Shown here: piece after piece, positions 9,286 through 17,078 of the stretch | How positions within the stretch are numbered: the first letter of the stretch is position 1 | Layout of the letters: every line of letters begins with the position of its first letter | Assembly (NCBI RefSeq): GCF_001050475.1 | Contig: NZ_CP012034.1 | Location: 2,108,001 to 2,172,000, forward strand | DNA length: 64,000 nt | Source of the DNA: Companilactobacillus ginsenosidimutans | GTDB lineage: Bacteria; Bacillota; Bacilli; Lactobacillales; Lactobacillaceae | Direction of reading: 5' to 3' | Translations under genes and position numbers: made by a program | The notes under the pieces: model-generated | What the model was told of the DNA's origin: nothing | What the model saw: only the letters and a program-made list of their open reading frames with translations | Database searches by the model: none

Positions 9286-9446
9286 TAGTCTGAAGGTGGA
9301 GTACGACGGGCGAGCCAGCCGTGAGATTTCACTCGGCTCGGCCATAAGCCGAGATTTAGTGAAAGGTTGTAAAAAAAGACCGCACTTTGGCTTTTTTTCA
9401 ACCCATGGCGTTCCGCCGCCCGTCGTACGGAACCTTCAGACGGCAG
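9286..9446 (-). repeat. Large palindromic element, copy R3
   Basis: The outer arms are TACGACGGGCG and CGCCCGTCGTA. Read on the minus strand it starts CTGCCGTCTG and holds the loop CCAAAGTGCGGT on an A/T stem. It is the closest relative of R4, sharing about 15 bp of flank on each side. It lies upstream of the DUF218 gene. The stretch 9064-9285 before it shows no other feature. Confidence 0.85.
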
Positions 9447-9504
9447 TTCACCTCTATCCCACCAACCCCATCTAAAATTAAGTTTAATTAAAGTTCAGCT
9501 TTAA

Positions 9505-9528
9505 AGATTGTTACCGCTTGCACAATCT
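9505..9528. promoter_or_regulatory. Inverted repeat upstream of the DUF218 gene
   Basis: A perfect 7-bp inverted repeat, AGATTGT-N10-ACAATCT, lies about 42 bp before the start codon and overlaps a possible -35 TTGCAC. It could be an operator; the regulator is unknown. Confidence 0.35.
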
Positions 9529-9569
9529 GTTAATTTGATTTTGGAAATAAAATAATTGGGGGAATTATT

Positions 9570-10697
9570 ATGACAATTTCTAAGAAAATTCTTTTTTCAG
9601 CAATAATATTAAGCTTCATCGTGCCAGCACCGGTTCAAGCTGCTGTTACTACTCAAAAGCAGGCTGAGAAGGTTGAGCAAAACGTTCAATCTACTATGCC
9701 TACTAAGCAGCGTTTGTCTGAGTTGAAGGATACTGCTATTTATTATTATTGGAATGGTGGACAGCTTAAGAAGAACGAAAAGAAAATCTTTAAGGGCGTT
9801 ACGATTAAGAGTAACTTCGGAATTATGGAGCACTTGTTCAAACAAGCTATCAAGATTGATCCTCAAGATACAAATTTACAAATGGATTTGGCTTCGACTT
9901 ACAGAATGGAAGATAAAAATTCTAAGGCTAATGATATTTGGAAAAATATTTTAAATGAGAAACCTACAAATTATAACGCTCGCTTGAAGTTGGCAGCTTT
10001 TGCCCACGCATCAGGGGACGATGAAACTTACAATACTAATATCACCCAGCTTCAAACTCAAAACCCAACAAAAACAGAAACATTTACAAATGCAATTCAA
10101 CAAGCTGATGATATTGATAAATTGGATATAAATACTAAAGTTGCTAGTGATTTACCAAAAGACAGCAATCATTATTTTGTAGTGCTGGGATATGCACTAG
10201 GCAAGAACGGTAAAATGGAAAAAACAATGTTAGACAGATTGAATTTAATATTGAAAGCAGCCAAAAAATATCCTAAATCAAAGATCATGGTTTCAGGAGG
10301 AGTACCTCAGGACGGGGTCACAGAAGCATCTGCAATGAAAAAATGGTTAGTTAAAAAAGGAATCAATAAGAACAGAATCGTCAAAGAAGACTTATCAACT
10401 AATACAGTCGAAAATGCGTTATTCTCAATCAGAGATTTGAACACGAAAAAAGCAACAAGTGCCACACTAATAACAAGTTCAAGTCACATGAGAAGAGCAT
10501 TCCTATTATTCAACATGGCTGAAGGAATCGTACAAAATTCAGCCACAACAAAAGCAAAACAACCAGCATTAACACAAGTAGCAGCAGTAGATGACAAGTC
10601 AATCCTTCATAAAGTAAAGACACCAGAAAAGAACGCCATCATGGATGACGTTCTCAGAATAAATGGAGTATGGCAATTGCCAGGACTACAGAGATAA
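9570..10697 (+). CDS. Secreted YdcF/ElyC-like DUF218 protein with TPR-like region
   Basis: The 375-residue protein starts with a clear signal peptide ending near PAPVQAA (about 19-25). Residues 85-180 form helical TPR-like repeats. Residues about 200-345 form a DUF218 domain with HYFVVLGYALGKNG, KIMVSGGVPQDG, ESTNT-like EDLSTNTVENA and TSSSHMRRA. DUF218 proteins (SanA, YdcF, ElyC) act in envelope integrity; chemistry is unsettled. The site GGGGGA precedes the ATG. A terminator follows at 10705. The tetratricopeptide part suggests partner binding outside the membrane. Confidence 0.85.
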   Translation: MTISKKILFSAIILSFIVPAPVQAAVTTQKQAEKVEQNVQSTMPTKQRLSELKDTAIYYYWNGGQLKKNEKKIFKGVTIKSNFGIMEHLFKQAIKIDPQDTNLQMDLASTYRMEDKNSKANDIWKNILNEKPTNYNARLKLAAFAHASGDDETYNTNITQLQTQNPTKTETFTNAIQQADDIDKLDINTKVASDLPKDSNHYFVVLGYALGKNGKMEKTMLDRLNLILKAAKKYPKSKIMVSGGVPQDGVTEASAMKKWLVKKGINKNRIVKEDLSTNTVENALFSIRDLNTKKATSATLITSSSHMRRAFLLFNMAEGIVQNSATTKAKQPALTQVAAVDDKSILHKVKTPEKNAIMDDVLRINGVWQLPGLQR

Positions 10698-10704
10698 AAA
10701 CATT

Positions 10705-10728
10705 AAACGCCGGAAGGCGTTTTTTTTT
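10705..10728 (+). terminator. Terminator after DUF218 gene
   Basis: The stem AAACGCC-GGAA-GGCGTTT is followed by eight or nine T, seven bases past the stop codon. Confidence 0.85.
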
Positions 10729-10814
10729 AATAAGCGAATTGTGAATTAGATTGAGATTGATTTAAAAAATATGCTCATGGGGAAATACGTGATTAATCGG
10801 AAATACCAAATAAT

Positions 10815-10843
10815 AAAAAATCGATTCCAAGAAGGAATCGATA
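10815..10843 (-). terminator. Terminator on the minus strand beyond R4
   Basis: ATCGATTCC/GGAATCGAT is followed on the minus strand by TTTTTTATT. It would end the YxeA-family transcript after passing through element R4. Confidence 0.65.
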
Positions 10844-10890
10844 GTTGTCGAATTAATAAATTCTGCTTAAATATCTGAATAGAGCTGGAT

Positions 10891-11052
10891 TTAGTCTGGA
10901 GGTGGAGTACGACGGGCGAGCCAGCCGTGATATTTCACTTAGCTCGGCCATAAGCCGAGGTTTAGTGAAAGGTTGTAAAAAAAGACCGCACTTCGGCTTT
11001 TTTTCAACCCATGGCGTTCCGCCGCCCGTCGTACTCCACCTCCAGACGGCAA
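10891..11052 (-). repeat. Large palindromic element, copy R4
   Basis: The arms TACGACGGGCG/CGCCCGTCGTA are flanked on both sides by GTCTGGAGGTGGAG and its complement, so this copy is nearly a perfect palindrome. The conserved loop reads CCGAAGTGCGGT on the minus strand. It lies between the stop of the minus-strand YxeA gene and that gene's terminator, in the gene's orientation. Confidence 0.88.
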
Positions 11053-11086
11053 TTCACCTCTATCCACCAGATATCAAGCAAGCAAC

Positions 11087-11473
11087 TTATTCAGCTGCCA
11101 GTTTATCGTATGCCGCACGCGGCATGTTATTTTTGAATGCCTCTTCATATGAATAAACATATGCACCCTTAGTATCCAACTTCAAGTAGTGTCCTTGCTT
11201 CAGCTTTCCCATCCCAGTAAACTTCACCTGGTGAGGCTCACCCTCAGAGTCATAACTCTTCAAATCATACTCATAATTGCCATAGCCATCTTCATCAGCA
11301 CCCTTGCTGTTGTCAATTTTGACATACCAAGAATCTCGTTTAACTAAAAAGTTGTATTGGCCTAATGCTTGTGAGAACTGGTCAGTTCGATCTTTAGTGT
11401 AGAGACATGCGCCAACGTAGGAGCCCCCAACAATTAATATAGAAATAAATAAAAACTTTAGTAGATTTTTCAT
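11087..11473 (-). CDS. YxeA family (DUF1093) protein
   Basis: The 128-residue protein has an N-terminal membrane or signal segment (about 4-24) and the YxeA/DUF1093 core: YVKIDNS, GYGNYEYDLKSYDSEG, a GMGKLKQGHYLKLDTKGAYV strand pair and a final amphipathic helix. The family is a small OB-like secreted or lipid-anchored group of unknown role in Firmicutes. AGGAGG precedes the ATG by 8 nt. Element R4 and a terminator lie downstream. The membrane segment has a Cys (GSYVGAC, about 18-24) but does not make a convincing lipobox. Confidence 0.85.
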   Translation of the reverse strand: MKNLLKFLFISILIVGGSYVGACLYTKDRTDQFSQALGQYNFLVKRDSWYVKIDNSKGADEDGYGNYEYDLKSYDSEGEPHQVKFTGMGKLKQGHYLKLDTKGAYVYSYEEAFKNNMPRAAYDKLAAE

Positions 11474-11561
11474 TTGATAACTTCCTCCTGAAAAAAATAC
11501 TAAAGCTTTTTAGTTTAAATCGAAATTTGTTCTGCTTACATTTGTCTTACGGAATTGTAAG

Positions 11562-11654
11562 TTACTTTTTGTCTTCGTCGTCGTGGAACCCCCAGTCAAA
11601 CTTTAATGTATAGTCAACAATTCCGTTAAAAATATCTGCTACTACGTTCCACAT
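11562..11654 (-). CDS. Small peptide gene (30 aa) under a cre-overlapped promoter
   Basis: The reading frame from the ATG at 11654 encodes 30 residues, MWNVVADIFNGIVDYTLKFD then a tail WGFHDDEDKK. GGAGGC lies 7 nt upstream, which is why I choose this start over a longer frame from 11744. The first 22 residues form an aromatic amphipathic segment and the last eight are acidic/charged. It could be a membrane-surface peptide. The promoter is TTGAAA-17-TATAAA with a perfect cre palindrome over the -35, so CcpA repression is likely. Family not recognised. Confidence 0.55.
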   Translation of the reverse strand: MWNVVADIFNGIVDYTLKFDWGFHDDEDKK

Positions 11655-11713
11655 AATTGACGCCTCCAAACATAGATAATATATTCTGTCCCTATGTCCT
11701 TTATAGCACATTG

Positions 11714-11727
11714 TGAAAACGTTTTCA
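11714..11727. promoter_or_regulatory. cre (CcpA) operator
   Basis: TGAAAACGTTTTCA is a perfect 14-bp palindrome fitting the cre consensus. It overlaps the -35 (TTGAAA) of a minus-strand promoter whose -10 TATAAA lies 17 bp further on, in front of the 30-aa gene. Confidence 0.7.
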
Positions 11728-11734
11728 ATCTTTT

Positions 11735-12862
11735 TTAACCCCAAACTTCATCAATAACGGATTTAACCAGTTTTAGTTTATCCCATTGTTGTTCTTCAGT
11801 CAGAACGTTTCCTTCTTCGGTTGATGCAAAACCACATTGAGTTGATAACCAAAGACGGTCTAGCGGTAGATATTGACTTGCTTCGTTAATTCTATCAATG
11901 ATATCTTGCCGATTTTCAAGTTTACCGGATTTAGTAGTAAGCAATCCTAAAACTACATTTTTATCTCCAGAAACTTTTGCCAAAGGTTCAAAACCACCAG
12001 AACGGTTTGAATCGTATTCCAAGAAATATGTATCAACATTTTCTTTAGCAAACAGTGTGTCAGCAACTGGTCCGTAACCACCGGAGAAAGCAAAATCAGA
12101 GTGATAATTCCCACGGCAGACGTGAGTATTGATGGTCAAGTCGTCTGGCAAATCTTTAAGTGCTCCATTATTTAGGTTTAGGAGGATATCTTGAATGCCA
12201 GAATCTGCATATGCTTTTCCATCAGAAGTTGAAAGAAAGTTTTCATCGAGGAATAGTCCCCATGAACAGTCGTCGAGTTGAATTACACGTGCACCTTCAT
12301 CGTAAAATGCAATAATTGCATCATGATAAGCTTGTTCAATGTCATCAAATAAATCTTGTTCATTTGGATAAAATTCTTTGATCTTATCGGCATTTTCACC
12401 ACGGATCAATTCAATATAAAGTTGTGAAGGGGCAGGAATAGTTTGTTTTGGTTGAACGCCCCCGATGTCATCAGTGACTGACTTAACAAAATCAAAATCT
12501 TGAATAAATGGGTGAGTAATAGGATTAAAACTGATTTTTCCAGAAAGGCGGGCAGTGTCGTCACGAGTTTCCTCGTGGGCAAAGTGATAGCCTTCACCAT
12601 AATGAATGTGTTCTACACCTTCGAATCCCCAGAAAAAGTCGAGGTGCCAATATGAACGACGAAACTCGCCATCTGTTACATAATCCAATCCAGCTTCTTT
12701 TTCCTTGATGATCAAATCTTTGATGGCTTCATCTTCAATTTCACGCAAATCGTCAATTGAGAATTTTCCAGCTTCATATTGTTGACGAGCCAGTTTTAAC
12801 CCTTTTGGTCTTAGAAAACTTCCTACATGTTGAAATCCAATTTTTTGTTTTGTTAAAGTCAT
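11735..12862 (-). CDS. MetE C-terminal-domain-like methyltransferase (YxjG/YxjH type), copy 2
   Basis: This 375-residue protein corresponds to the catalytic half of cobalamin-independent methionine synthase only. The zinc ligands are visible as THVCRGN (His and Cys) and STQCGF (Cys), and FRRSYWHLDFFWGFEG is a family hallmark near residue 67. It likely makes methionine from homocysteine with a methyl donor other than, or in addition to, methyl-tetrahydrofolate. It is about two-thirds identical to the gene upstream (12880-14007), 17 bp away with the same AGGAGG leader, so a tandem duplication under one T-box. Confidence 0.85.
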   Translation of the reverse strand: MTLTKQKIGFQHVGSFLRPKGLKLARQQYEAGKFSIDDLREIEDEAIKDLIIKEKEAGLDYVTDGEFRRSYWHLDFFWGFEGVEHIHYGEGYHFAHEETRDDTARLSGKISFNPITHPFIQDFDFVKSVTDDIGGVQPKQTIPAPSQLYIELIRGENADKIKEFYPNEQDLFDDIEQAYHDAIIAFYDEGARVIQLDDCSWGLFLDENFLSTSDGKAYADSGIQDILLNLNNGALKDLPDDLTINTHVCRGNYHSDFAFSGGYGPVADTLFAKENVDTYFLEYDSNRSGGFEPLAKVSGDKNVVLGLLTTKSGKLENRQDIIDRINEASQYLPLDRLWLSTQCGFASTEEGNVLTEEQQWDKLKLVKSVIDEVWG

Positions 12863-12879
12863 AATTAATTCCTCCTAAG

Positions 12880-14007
12880 TTATCCCCAAACTTCTTTTTG
12901 AATTGATTTAACTAGTTCTAATTTTTGCCATTGTTGTTCTTCGGTAATTTTGTTACCTTCTTCAGTTGATGCAAATCCACATTGAGTTGATAACCACAGG
13001 CGATCGAGTGGAAGGTATTGGCTGGCCTCTTTGATACGGTCGATAATGACATTTCTGTCTTCCAATTCACCTTGTTTTGAAGTAATTAAGCCCAGTACAA
13101 CACGCTTGTCCCCAGAAACTTTTGCAAGTGGAGCAAAGCTTCCAGCTCGATCTGAATCATATTCCAAGAAATACGTATCAACGTTTTCTTTACCGAATAA
13201 GTTGTCAGCCACATTGTCATAACCACCTGAGAATAAGTAGTCTGAATGGAAGTTACCACGACAAACGTGAGTATAAATTGTTAAATCGTCGGGAAGATCT
13301 TTAATAGCACCGTTGTTTAGTTCGAGATAAATATCTTGGACATTTTCAGCAACCAATTTTTTACCCTCATCAGATGCTAAGAACTTTTTATCAAGCAGGC
13401 GGCCCCATGAACAATCGTCAAGTTGAATATATCTAGCACCCTCGTTGTAGAAAGCTAAGATTGCATCATGGTAAGCTTTTTCGACGTCATTATAAAAATC
13501 TTGTTTATCGGGATAAATTTTATTTAATGCATCCAAGTTTTCACCACGTGTTAATTCTCGATAAAGTTGAGCGGGTGCTGGAATAGTTTGTTTTGGAAGA
13601 ATTCCGCCAATGTCATCAGTAACTGATTTGAAAAATTTGAAATCTTTAATGAATGGGTGAGTTTCTGGATTAAAACTAATTTTGTCAGTTAAGATTGCAG
13701 TGTCATCTCTTGAACGGCCGTGTGCGAAATCGTAACCTTCGCCGATATGAGTATGTCTAACGCCTTCGAATCCCCAGAAGAAATCAAGATGCCAATATGA
13801 ACGACGGAATTCACCGTCAGTAGCGAAATCTAGGCCAACTTCTTTTTGTTGTTCAACAAGTTTTGTGATGGCTTCATCTTCGACTGCACGAAGTTGATCG
13901 TGTGAAATATTATTGTTTTCAAAATCATTTCTTGCTTCTTTCAAAGCTGCTGGTCTTAAAAAGCTACCTACGTGTTGAAATCCAATCTTTTGTTTTGTAA
14001 TTGTCAT
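12880..14007 (-). CDS. MetE C-terminal-domain-like methyltransferase (YxjG/YxjH type), copy 1
   Basis: The 375-residue protein has the same domain and zinc ligand pattern (THVCRGN, STQCGF) as its neighbour. It begins KQKIGFQHVGSFLRPAALKE, typical of the YxjG/YxjH branch, and lacks the N-terminal folate-binding half of full MetE (about 750 aa). It is first in the operon behind a T-box leader with an apparent AUG specifier, which fits methionine-starvation control. AGGAGG lies 7 nt before the ATG. The true methyl donor and acceptor are not settled for this branch. Confidence 0.87.
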   Translation of the reverse strand: MTITKQKIGFQHVGSFLRPAALKEARNDFENNNISHDQLRAVEDEAITKLVEQQKEVGLDFATDGEFRRSYWHLDFFWGFEGVRHTHIGEGYDFAHGRSRDDTAILTDKISFNPETHPFIKDFKFFKSVTDDIGGILPKQTIPAPAQLYRELTRGENLDALNKIYPDKQDFYNDVEKAYHDAILAFYNEGARYIQLDDCSWGRLLDKKFLASDEGKKLVAENVQDIYLELNNGAIKDLPDDLTIYTHVCRGNFHSDYLFSGGYDNVADNLFGKENVDTYFLEYDSDRAGSFAPLAKVSGDKRVVLGLITSKQGELEDRNVIIDRIKEASQYLPLDRLWLSTQCGFASTEEGNKITEEQQWQKLELVKSIQKEVWG

Positions 14008-14044
14008 GTTAATTCCTCCTGAAATTTATTAAATTGCTTATTTA

Positions 14045-14315
14045 CTGTAAAAAAAATCGTCCCTACAATACAGATTTTCTCTGCTTGTAGGGACGATTTC
14101 CCGTGATACCACCCTAATTCGTATTTTGCTTGTACAAAATACCTCAACGACACTAACATGTCCGGGATGATATCGCATCCTTGCGTACCTTTGGCTTTCA
14201 CCTAGGTAAGACTCCGAGCTCATGTTCAAATTTTTGTTCGTTCCGTCCTTGCACTATCTGACGGTCGCTAGAAAACTACTTAAAAATTCTACTCTTCTCT
14301 TCAACGTCTAATAAA
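14045..14315 (-). ncRNA. T-box riboswitch (probably methionine) with terminator
   Basis: On the minus strand the T-box AGGGTGGTATCACGGG (14115-14100) is followed by the terminator stem AAATCGTCCCTACAA/TTGTAGGGACGATTT and eight T (14099-14049). Upstream, a stem I region runs from about 14315 with a GA-rich loop AAGAGAAGAGTAG. The helix AATTTTT/AAAAATT leads to GAACATGAGC, where ATG (14223-14221) sits in the specifier position. An uncharged tRNA-Met should stop termination and switch on the two MetE-like genes. T-box identity is firm; the specifier reading is by comparison. Confidence 0.9.
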
Positions 14316-14344
14316 GTTAAATAAGTTTTAATTGATTGTGGAAT

Positions 14345-14373
14345 AATATACTTCTGAAAAAAATGTTTGTCAA
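14345..14373 (-). promoter_or_regulatory. Promoter of the T-box transcript
   Basis: On the minus strand a perfect -35 TTGACA (14373-14368), a 17-bp spacer and -10 TATATT (14350-14345) stand about 30 bp ahead of the T-box. Confidence 0.8.
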
Positions 14374-14394
14374 CAACCTTGATGAATTTTTTTA

Positions 14395-15399
14395 TTATTC
14401 AGTAATATCAACAGGATATTTTGGTGCTTTACCTTGGAGCATCTTCAAATTGTCGTTCAATGAATCAAAAATCATATTGTGAACGGCAGTTGTCGTATAA
14501 AAGGCTGTATGTGGTGTGATGATTACATTATCACGATTAATTAAAGCTTGGAATTGAGGATCCTTCACGTCCGCGATGCTATCAAATTTCTTTTGGAAGA
14601 CATCATTTTCACTTTCTAAAACATCTAATCCGGCACCACCAAGTTTGCCACTATCAAGAGCAGCAATTAAGGCATCTGTATCAACTAAGCCACCACGAGC
14701 TGCATTAATAAAGATAGCCCCATCCTTCATTTTGTCGAAGGCATCTTTATCGATCATATGAATATCTTTTTTAGCTAGAGGAGTGTGAATAGTAATGATA
14801 TCTGATTGTTCCAAGACTTCATCTAGGGTTTCCTTGTATATTCCCAAGTTTTCTAGAGCTGGATTAGGGGCGATATCGTAAGCAATTACTTTTGCGCCCA
14901 TGGCCATCATGATCCGTCCGACAACTGAACCGATATGACCAGTCCCAATGATACCAACTGTTTTACCGTTAATTTCTTCACCAATGGTTGGGAACCATCT
15001 GAAGTCAGCATTGGCAAATTTTTTATCAAATTCAGGTACTCGACGAAGCAAACGCAAAATTAAACTAGTTGTGTGTTCAGCAATTGCGTTTGGTGAATAT
15101 ACTGGTACGTATGTTAAAGAGAGTCCGAAGTCACGCAAATCTTGAAAATTAAATCCATCCAAGCCGACGTTACGAACTGATATTTTACTGATACCAAAGT
15201 CTTGTAATTTCTTCAAAGCTGCACGTTGATATGGTTGAGTCTGAACCATAACTACACCATCGGACCCCTCAGCTAATTCAGCAGTCTCTGGTGTAAAAAT
15301 TTCGTGAGTATAGTCAATTTCGACATCTGGATGAGCTTTATCCCATTCCTTGAGGTAACCTTTTTCGTCTTCTCTAATTCCGTATAGGTAAATCTTCAT
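14395..15399 (-). CDS. D-2-hydroxyacid dehydrogenase (D-lactate / D-hydroxyisocaproate type)
   Basis: The 334-residue enzyme has a Rossmann fold with GIIGTGHIGSVVGR at about 151-164. Catalytic residues are Arg in NAARGGLVDT (about 235), Glu in the LDVLESEND segment (about 264) and His in TPHTAFYTT (about 296). It reduces 2-keto acids to D-2-hydroxy acids with NADH. Length matches D-LDH and D-HicDH (332-334). I start at 15399 because AGAGGG lies 5 nt upstream; an earlier ATG lacks one. With BCAT, PanE-like and L-HicDH genes nearby, a role on branched-chain keto acids is as likely as lactate. Confidence 0.88.
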   Translation of the reverse strand: MKIYLYGIREDEKGYLKEWDKAHPDVEIDYTHEIFTPETAELAEGSDGVVMVQTQPYQRAALKKLQDFGISKISVRNVGLDGFNFQDLRDFGLSLTYVPVYSPNAIAEHTTSLILRLLRRVPEFDKKFANADFRWFPTIGEEINGKTVGIIGTGHIGSVVGRIMMAMGAKVIAYDIAPNPALENLGIYKETLDEVLEQSDIITIHTPLAKKDIHMIDKDAFDKMKDGAIFINAARGGLVDTDALIAALDSGKLGGAGLDVLESENDVFQKKFDSIADVKDPQFQALINRDNVIITPHTAFYTTTAVHNMIFDSLNDNLKMLQGKAPKYPVDITE

Positions 15400-15515
15400 G
15401 TCAATCCCTCTTTCGATTTTTAAAAACATTAGATAAATTAATGTTTTCTAATAATTTAATTATTTTAAGTTTAACGCATTTTTCCCCAATTGTAAGTGAA
15501 ATTAATGAGAACGCA

Positions 15516-15545
15516 AAAAGGCATACCGCTGACTAATGACGGTAT
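15516..15545 (-). terminator. Terminator after PanE-like gene
   Basis: On the minus strand CATACCG and CGGTATG form the stem, followed by CCTTTTTG. It lies 40 bp beyond the PanE-like stop. Confidence 0.7.
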
Positions 15546-15586
15546 GTCTTATTTTTGAAGGATTTATAAATGGATTGAACTAAATA

Positions 15587-16567
15587 TTATGCATCGGCTG
15601 TTTCTTTAGTAAGCGTTGCTGGATCAAAATCACGTGAGAATTCTGCCAAATGAACGAGATTCCTCAAATAATCGTGAGTTGTTGCTTCGTAATGATATTT
15701 TAGACCGAGTTCATAGATGTAACCGTTGATATAATCCACTTCTGTATTACGACCTTTTGACATATCTTGATACATGGAAGGGTAGTGTAGAGGGTTTGTT
15801 GTGCTACTTACGAATTTGACAGTTTGCCACTCTTCTTCACGTGTATTGAGCAAGGTAATATTTGCTCGCTCGCAGACATCAAAGGCTTCGTTGATCAATT
15901 GGCGGCCTAGTTTTTCAGCAACAGGTGATTGAATGAATTCACCCATTTGGATTTCAAACATTGTACAAAGAGTGTTAACAACAGAGTTGAAAATAACCTT
16001 TGCCATAAGTGTTCCTAAGAAATTTGTTGTCAAAGTGGGGTTTAGATTCGCTTTGGTAAACTCTTCGACAATTTGATTAGTTACATCATCTGGTTTTTCA
16101 GTTTCATTTGCCATATGCATACTTCCAGCACCGGCAGCACCAATGAAATCAACATCTCCAGGTCCATTCAAAACGGTACCAATCAAAGCCGTGGCACCGA
16201 TAACTTTAGATTTATCAAAGTATTGATTAAGCTTATCGATATGTCCCATTCCATTCATAGGTGAAACAACATATTGGTTATCATTAAATGCGTGAGCAGT
16301 GCGTTTCAAAGCATCTTCAAGTTGCATTTGTTTAGTGAATACGATCCAAACATCGGGGTTTCCTTTGTATTCTTCGGGAGTATATATGTTGACGGGCACT
16401 AGATGTTTGTTCTCATGATCACGTGATACGAAGACTCCGTTTTGTTCACGAATCTTGTTAATTTGTGGATCCCAAATTTCAACGAAATCAACGTCGAATC
16501 CTGCTTCTTGTAGTAAAACACCGTATCGCAGGCCCATTGCTCCTGCACCTAGTACTGTATATTTCAT
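15587..16567 (-). CDS. 2-dehydropantoate 2-reductase family protein (PanE-like; possible D-hydroxyisocaproate dehydrogenase)
   Basis: The 326-residue protein has the N-terminal NAD(P) motif GAGAMG (about 7-12), the family motif FTKQMQ (about 77-82) with its Lys, and VVSPMNGMGH near residue 100. The ApbA/PanE C-terminal helical domain follows. The textbook reaction is NADPH reduction of ketopantoate. In lactococci a PanE-type protein is the main D-hydroxyisocaproate dehydrogenase, and this gene sits among branched-chain keto-acid genes, so that role is plausible here. AGGAGG precedes the ATG. It is a single gene with its own terminator. Confidence 0.85.
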   Translation of the reverse strand: MKYTVLGAGAMGLRYGVLLQEAGFDVDFVEIWDPQINKIREQNGVFVSRDHENKHLVPVNIYTPEEYKGNPDVWIVFTKQMQLEDALKRTAHAFNDNQYVVSPMNGMGHIDKLNQYFDKSKVIGATALIGTVLNGPGDVDFIGAAGAGSMHMANETEKPDDVTNQIVEEFTKANLNPTLTTNFLGTLMAKVIFNSVVNTLCTMFEIQMGEFIQSPVAEKLGRQLINEAFDVCERANITLLNTREEEWQTVKFVSSTTNPLHYPSMYQDMSKGRNTEVDYINGYIYELGLKYHYEATTHDYLRNLVHLAEFSRDFDPATLTKETADA

Positions 16568-16785
16568 AATATACGCCTCCTAATAAGTTGCCAGAATTAT
16601 TAAATTTTAATTATAAAATGTCAAGTGTTTTGCAGGAGAATCCTCATAAATTTAATCTAGTTTAATTTTGAATAAAGTAGTACATTTTGGATCAAAAAAT
16701 AAATTAACTTTTTTATTTTAATAGCTTCAATGTGCAGTAACATGCTCTTAGTTCAAACTTAAATGATATAAATATTAAAAAAATG

Positions 16786-16814
16786 TTGACAATCTAAAGA
16801 CCTGGTCATATGAT
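16786..16814 (+). promoter_or_regulatory. Promoter of the BCAT leader transcript
   Basis: A perfect -35 TTGACA (16786-16791), a 17-bp spacer and -10 TATGAT (16809-16814). Transcription should start near 16821, giving a leader of about 210 nt before the terminator. The A/T-rich stretch 16568-16785 shows nothing else. Confidence 0.85.
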
Positions 16815-16876
16815 GAAATCAACTTAATTCTAATTATTCTCTAATTTAAGTTAAAAATTTCAAGGAGGTAACAACA

Positions 16877-16987
16877 ATGCTCAGTTTAATTTCATTAATT
16901 ATTATTGTCGTGATTATTTTGCAGAACAACTTGGACTTTGTTGGAACTTTCGGGAATCGATGCTTAGAGGCTCGAGAAGGTAACTAA
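16877..16987 (+). CDS. Branched-chain amino-acid leader peptide (36 aa)
   Basis: A 36-codon frame starts with ATG eight bases after AAGGAGGT. Residues 2-15 read LSLISLIIIVVIIL, so 12 of 14 codons specify Leu, Ile or Val. The remaining 21 residues are ordinary and the stop is at 16985-16987, only 4 bp before a strong terminator. This is the layout of a translational attenuator: a ribosome stalled at these codons would leave 16927-16934 (CAACTTGG) free to pair with 16997-17004 (CCAAGTTG), the 5' side of the terminator. The downstream genes are BCAT and L-HicDH. It could instead be a tiny membrane peptide, but the context argues against that. Confidence 0.75.
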   Translation: MLSLISLIIIVVIILQNNLDFVGTFGNRCLEAREGN

Positions 16988-16990
16988 TAA

Positions 16991-17031
16991 AGATGGCCAA
17001 GTTGATTATTCAACGTGGCCGTCTTTTTTTT
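16991..17031 (+). terminator. Attenuator terminator before the BCAT gene
   Basis: GATGGCCA pairs with TGGCCGTC, and inside it GTTGA with TCAAC around a TTAT loop. Eight T follow. It lies between leader peptide and structural gene. The 5' arm holds CCAAGTTG, complementary to CAACTTGG at 16927-16934 right behind the Ile/Val/Leu codons. Confidence 0.88.
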
Positions 17032-17078
17032 GTTTTTTAGAATGAGTGAAAATATATAGTGTAAGAGGAGATAATCAC

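Noticed and set aside
8787..9475. Open reading frames across R2 and R3
   Set aside because: They are translations of the palindromic elements. The same peptide (VEYDGRASR...) recurs at several elements, and they lack proper ribosome sites.
10902..11156. 84-aa frame over R4
   Set aside because: Same repeat-derived peptide as in other copies; not a gene.
14004..14229. 65- and 63-aa frames before the MetE-like genes
   Set aside because: They lie in the T-box RNA, whose conserved box and terminator explain the region.
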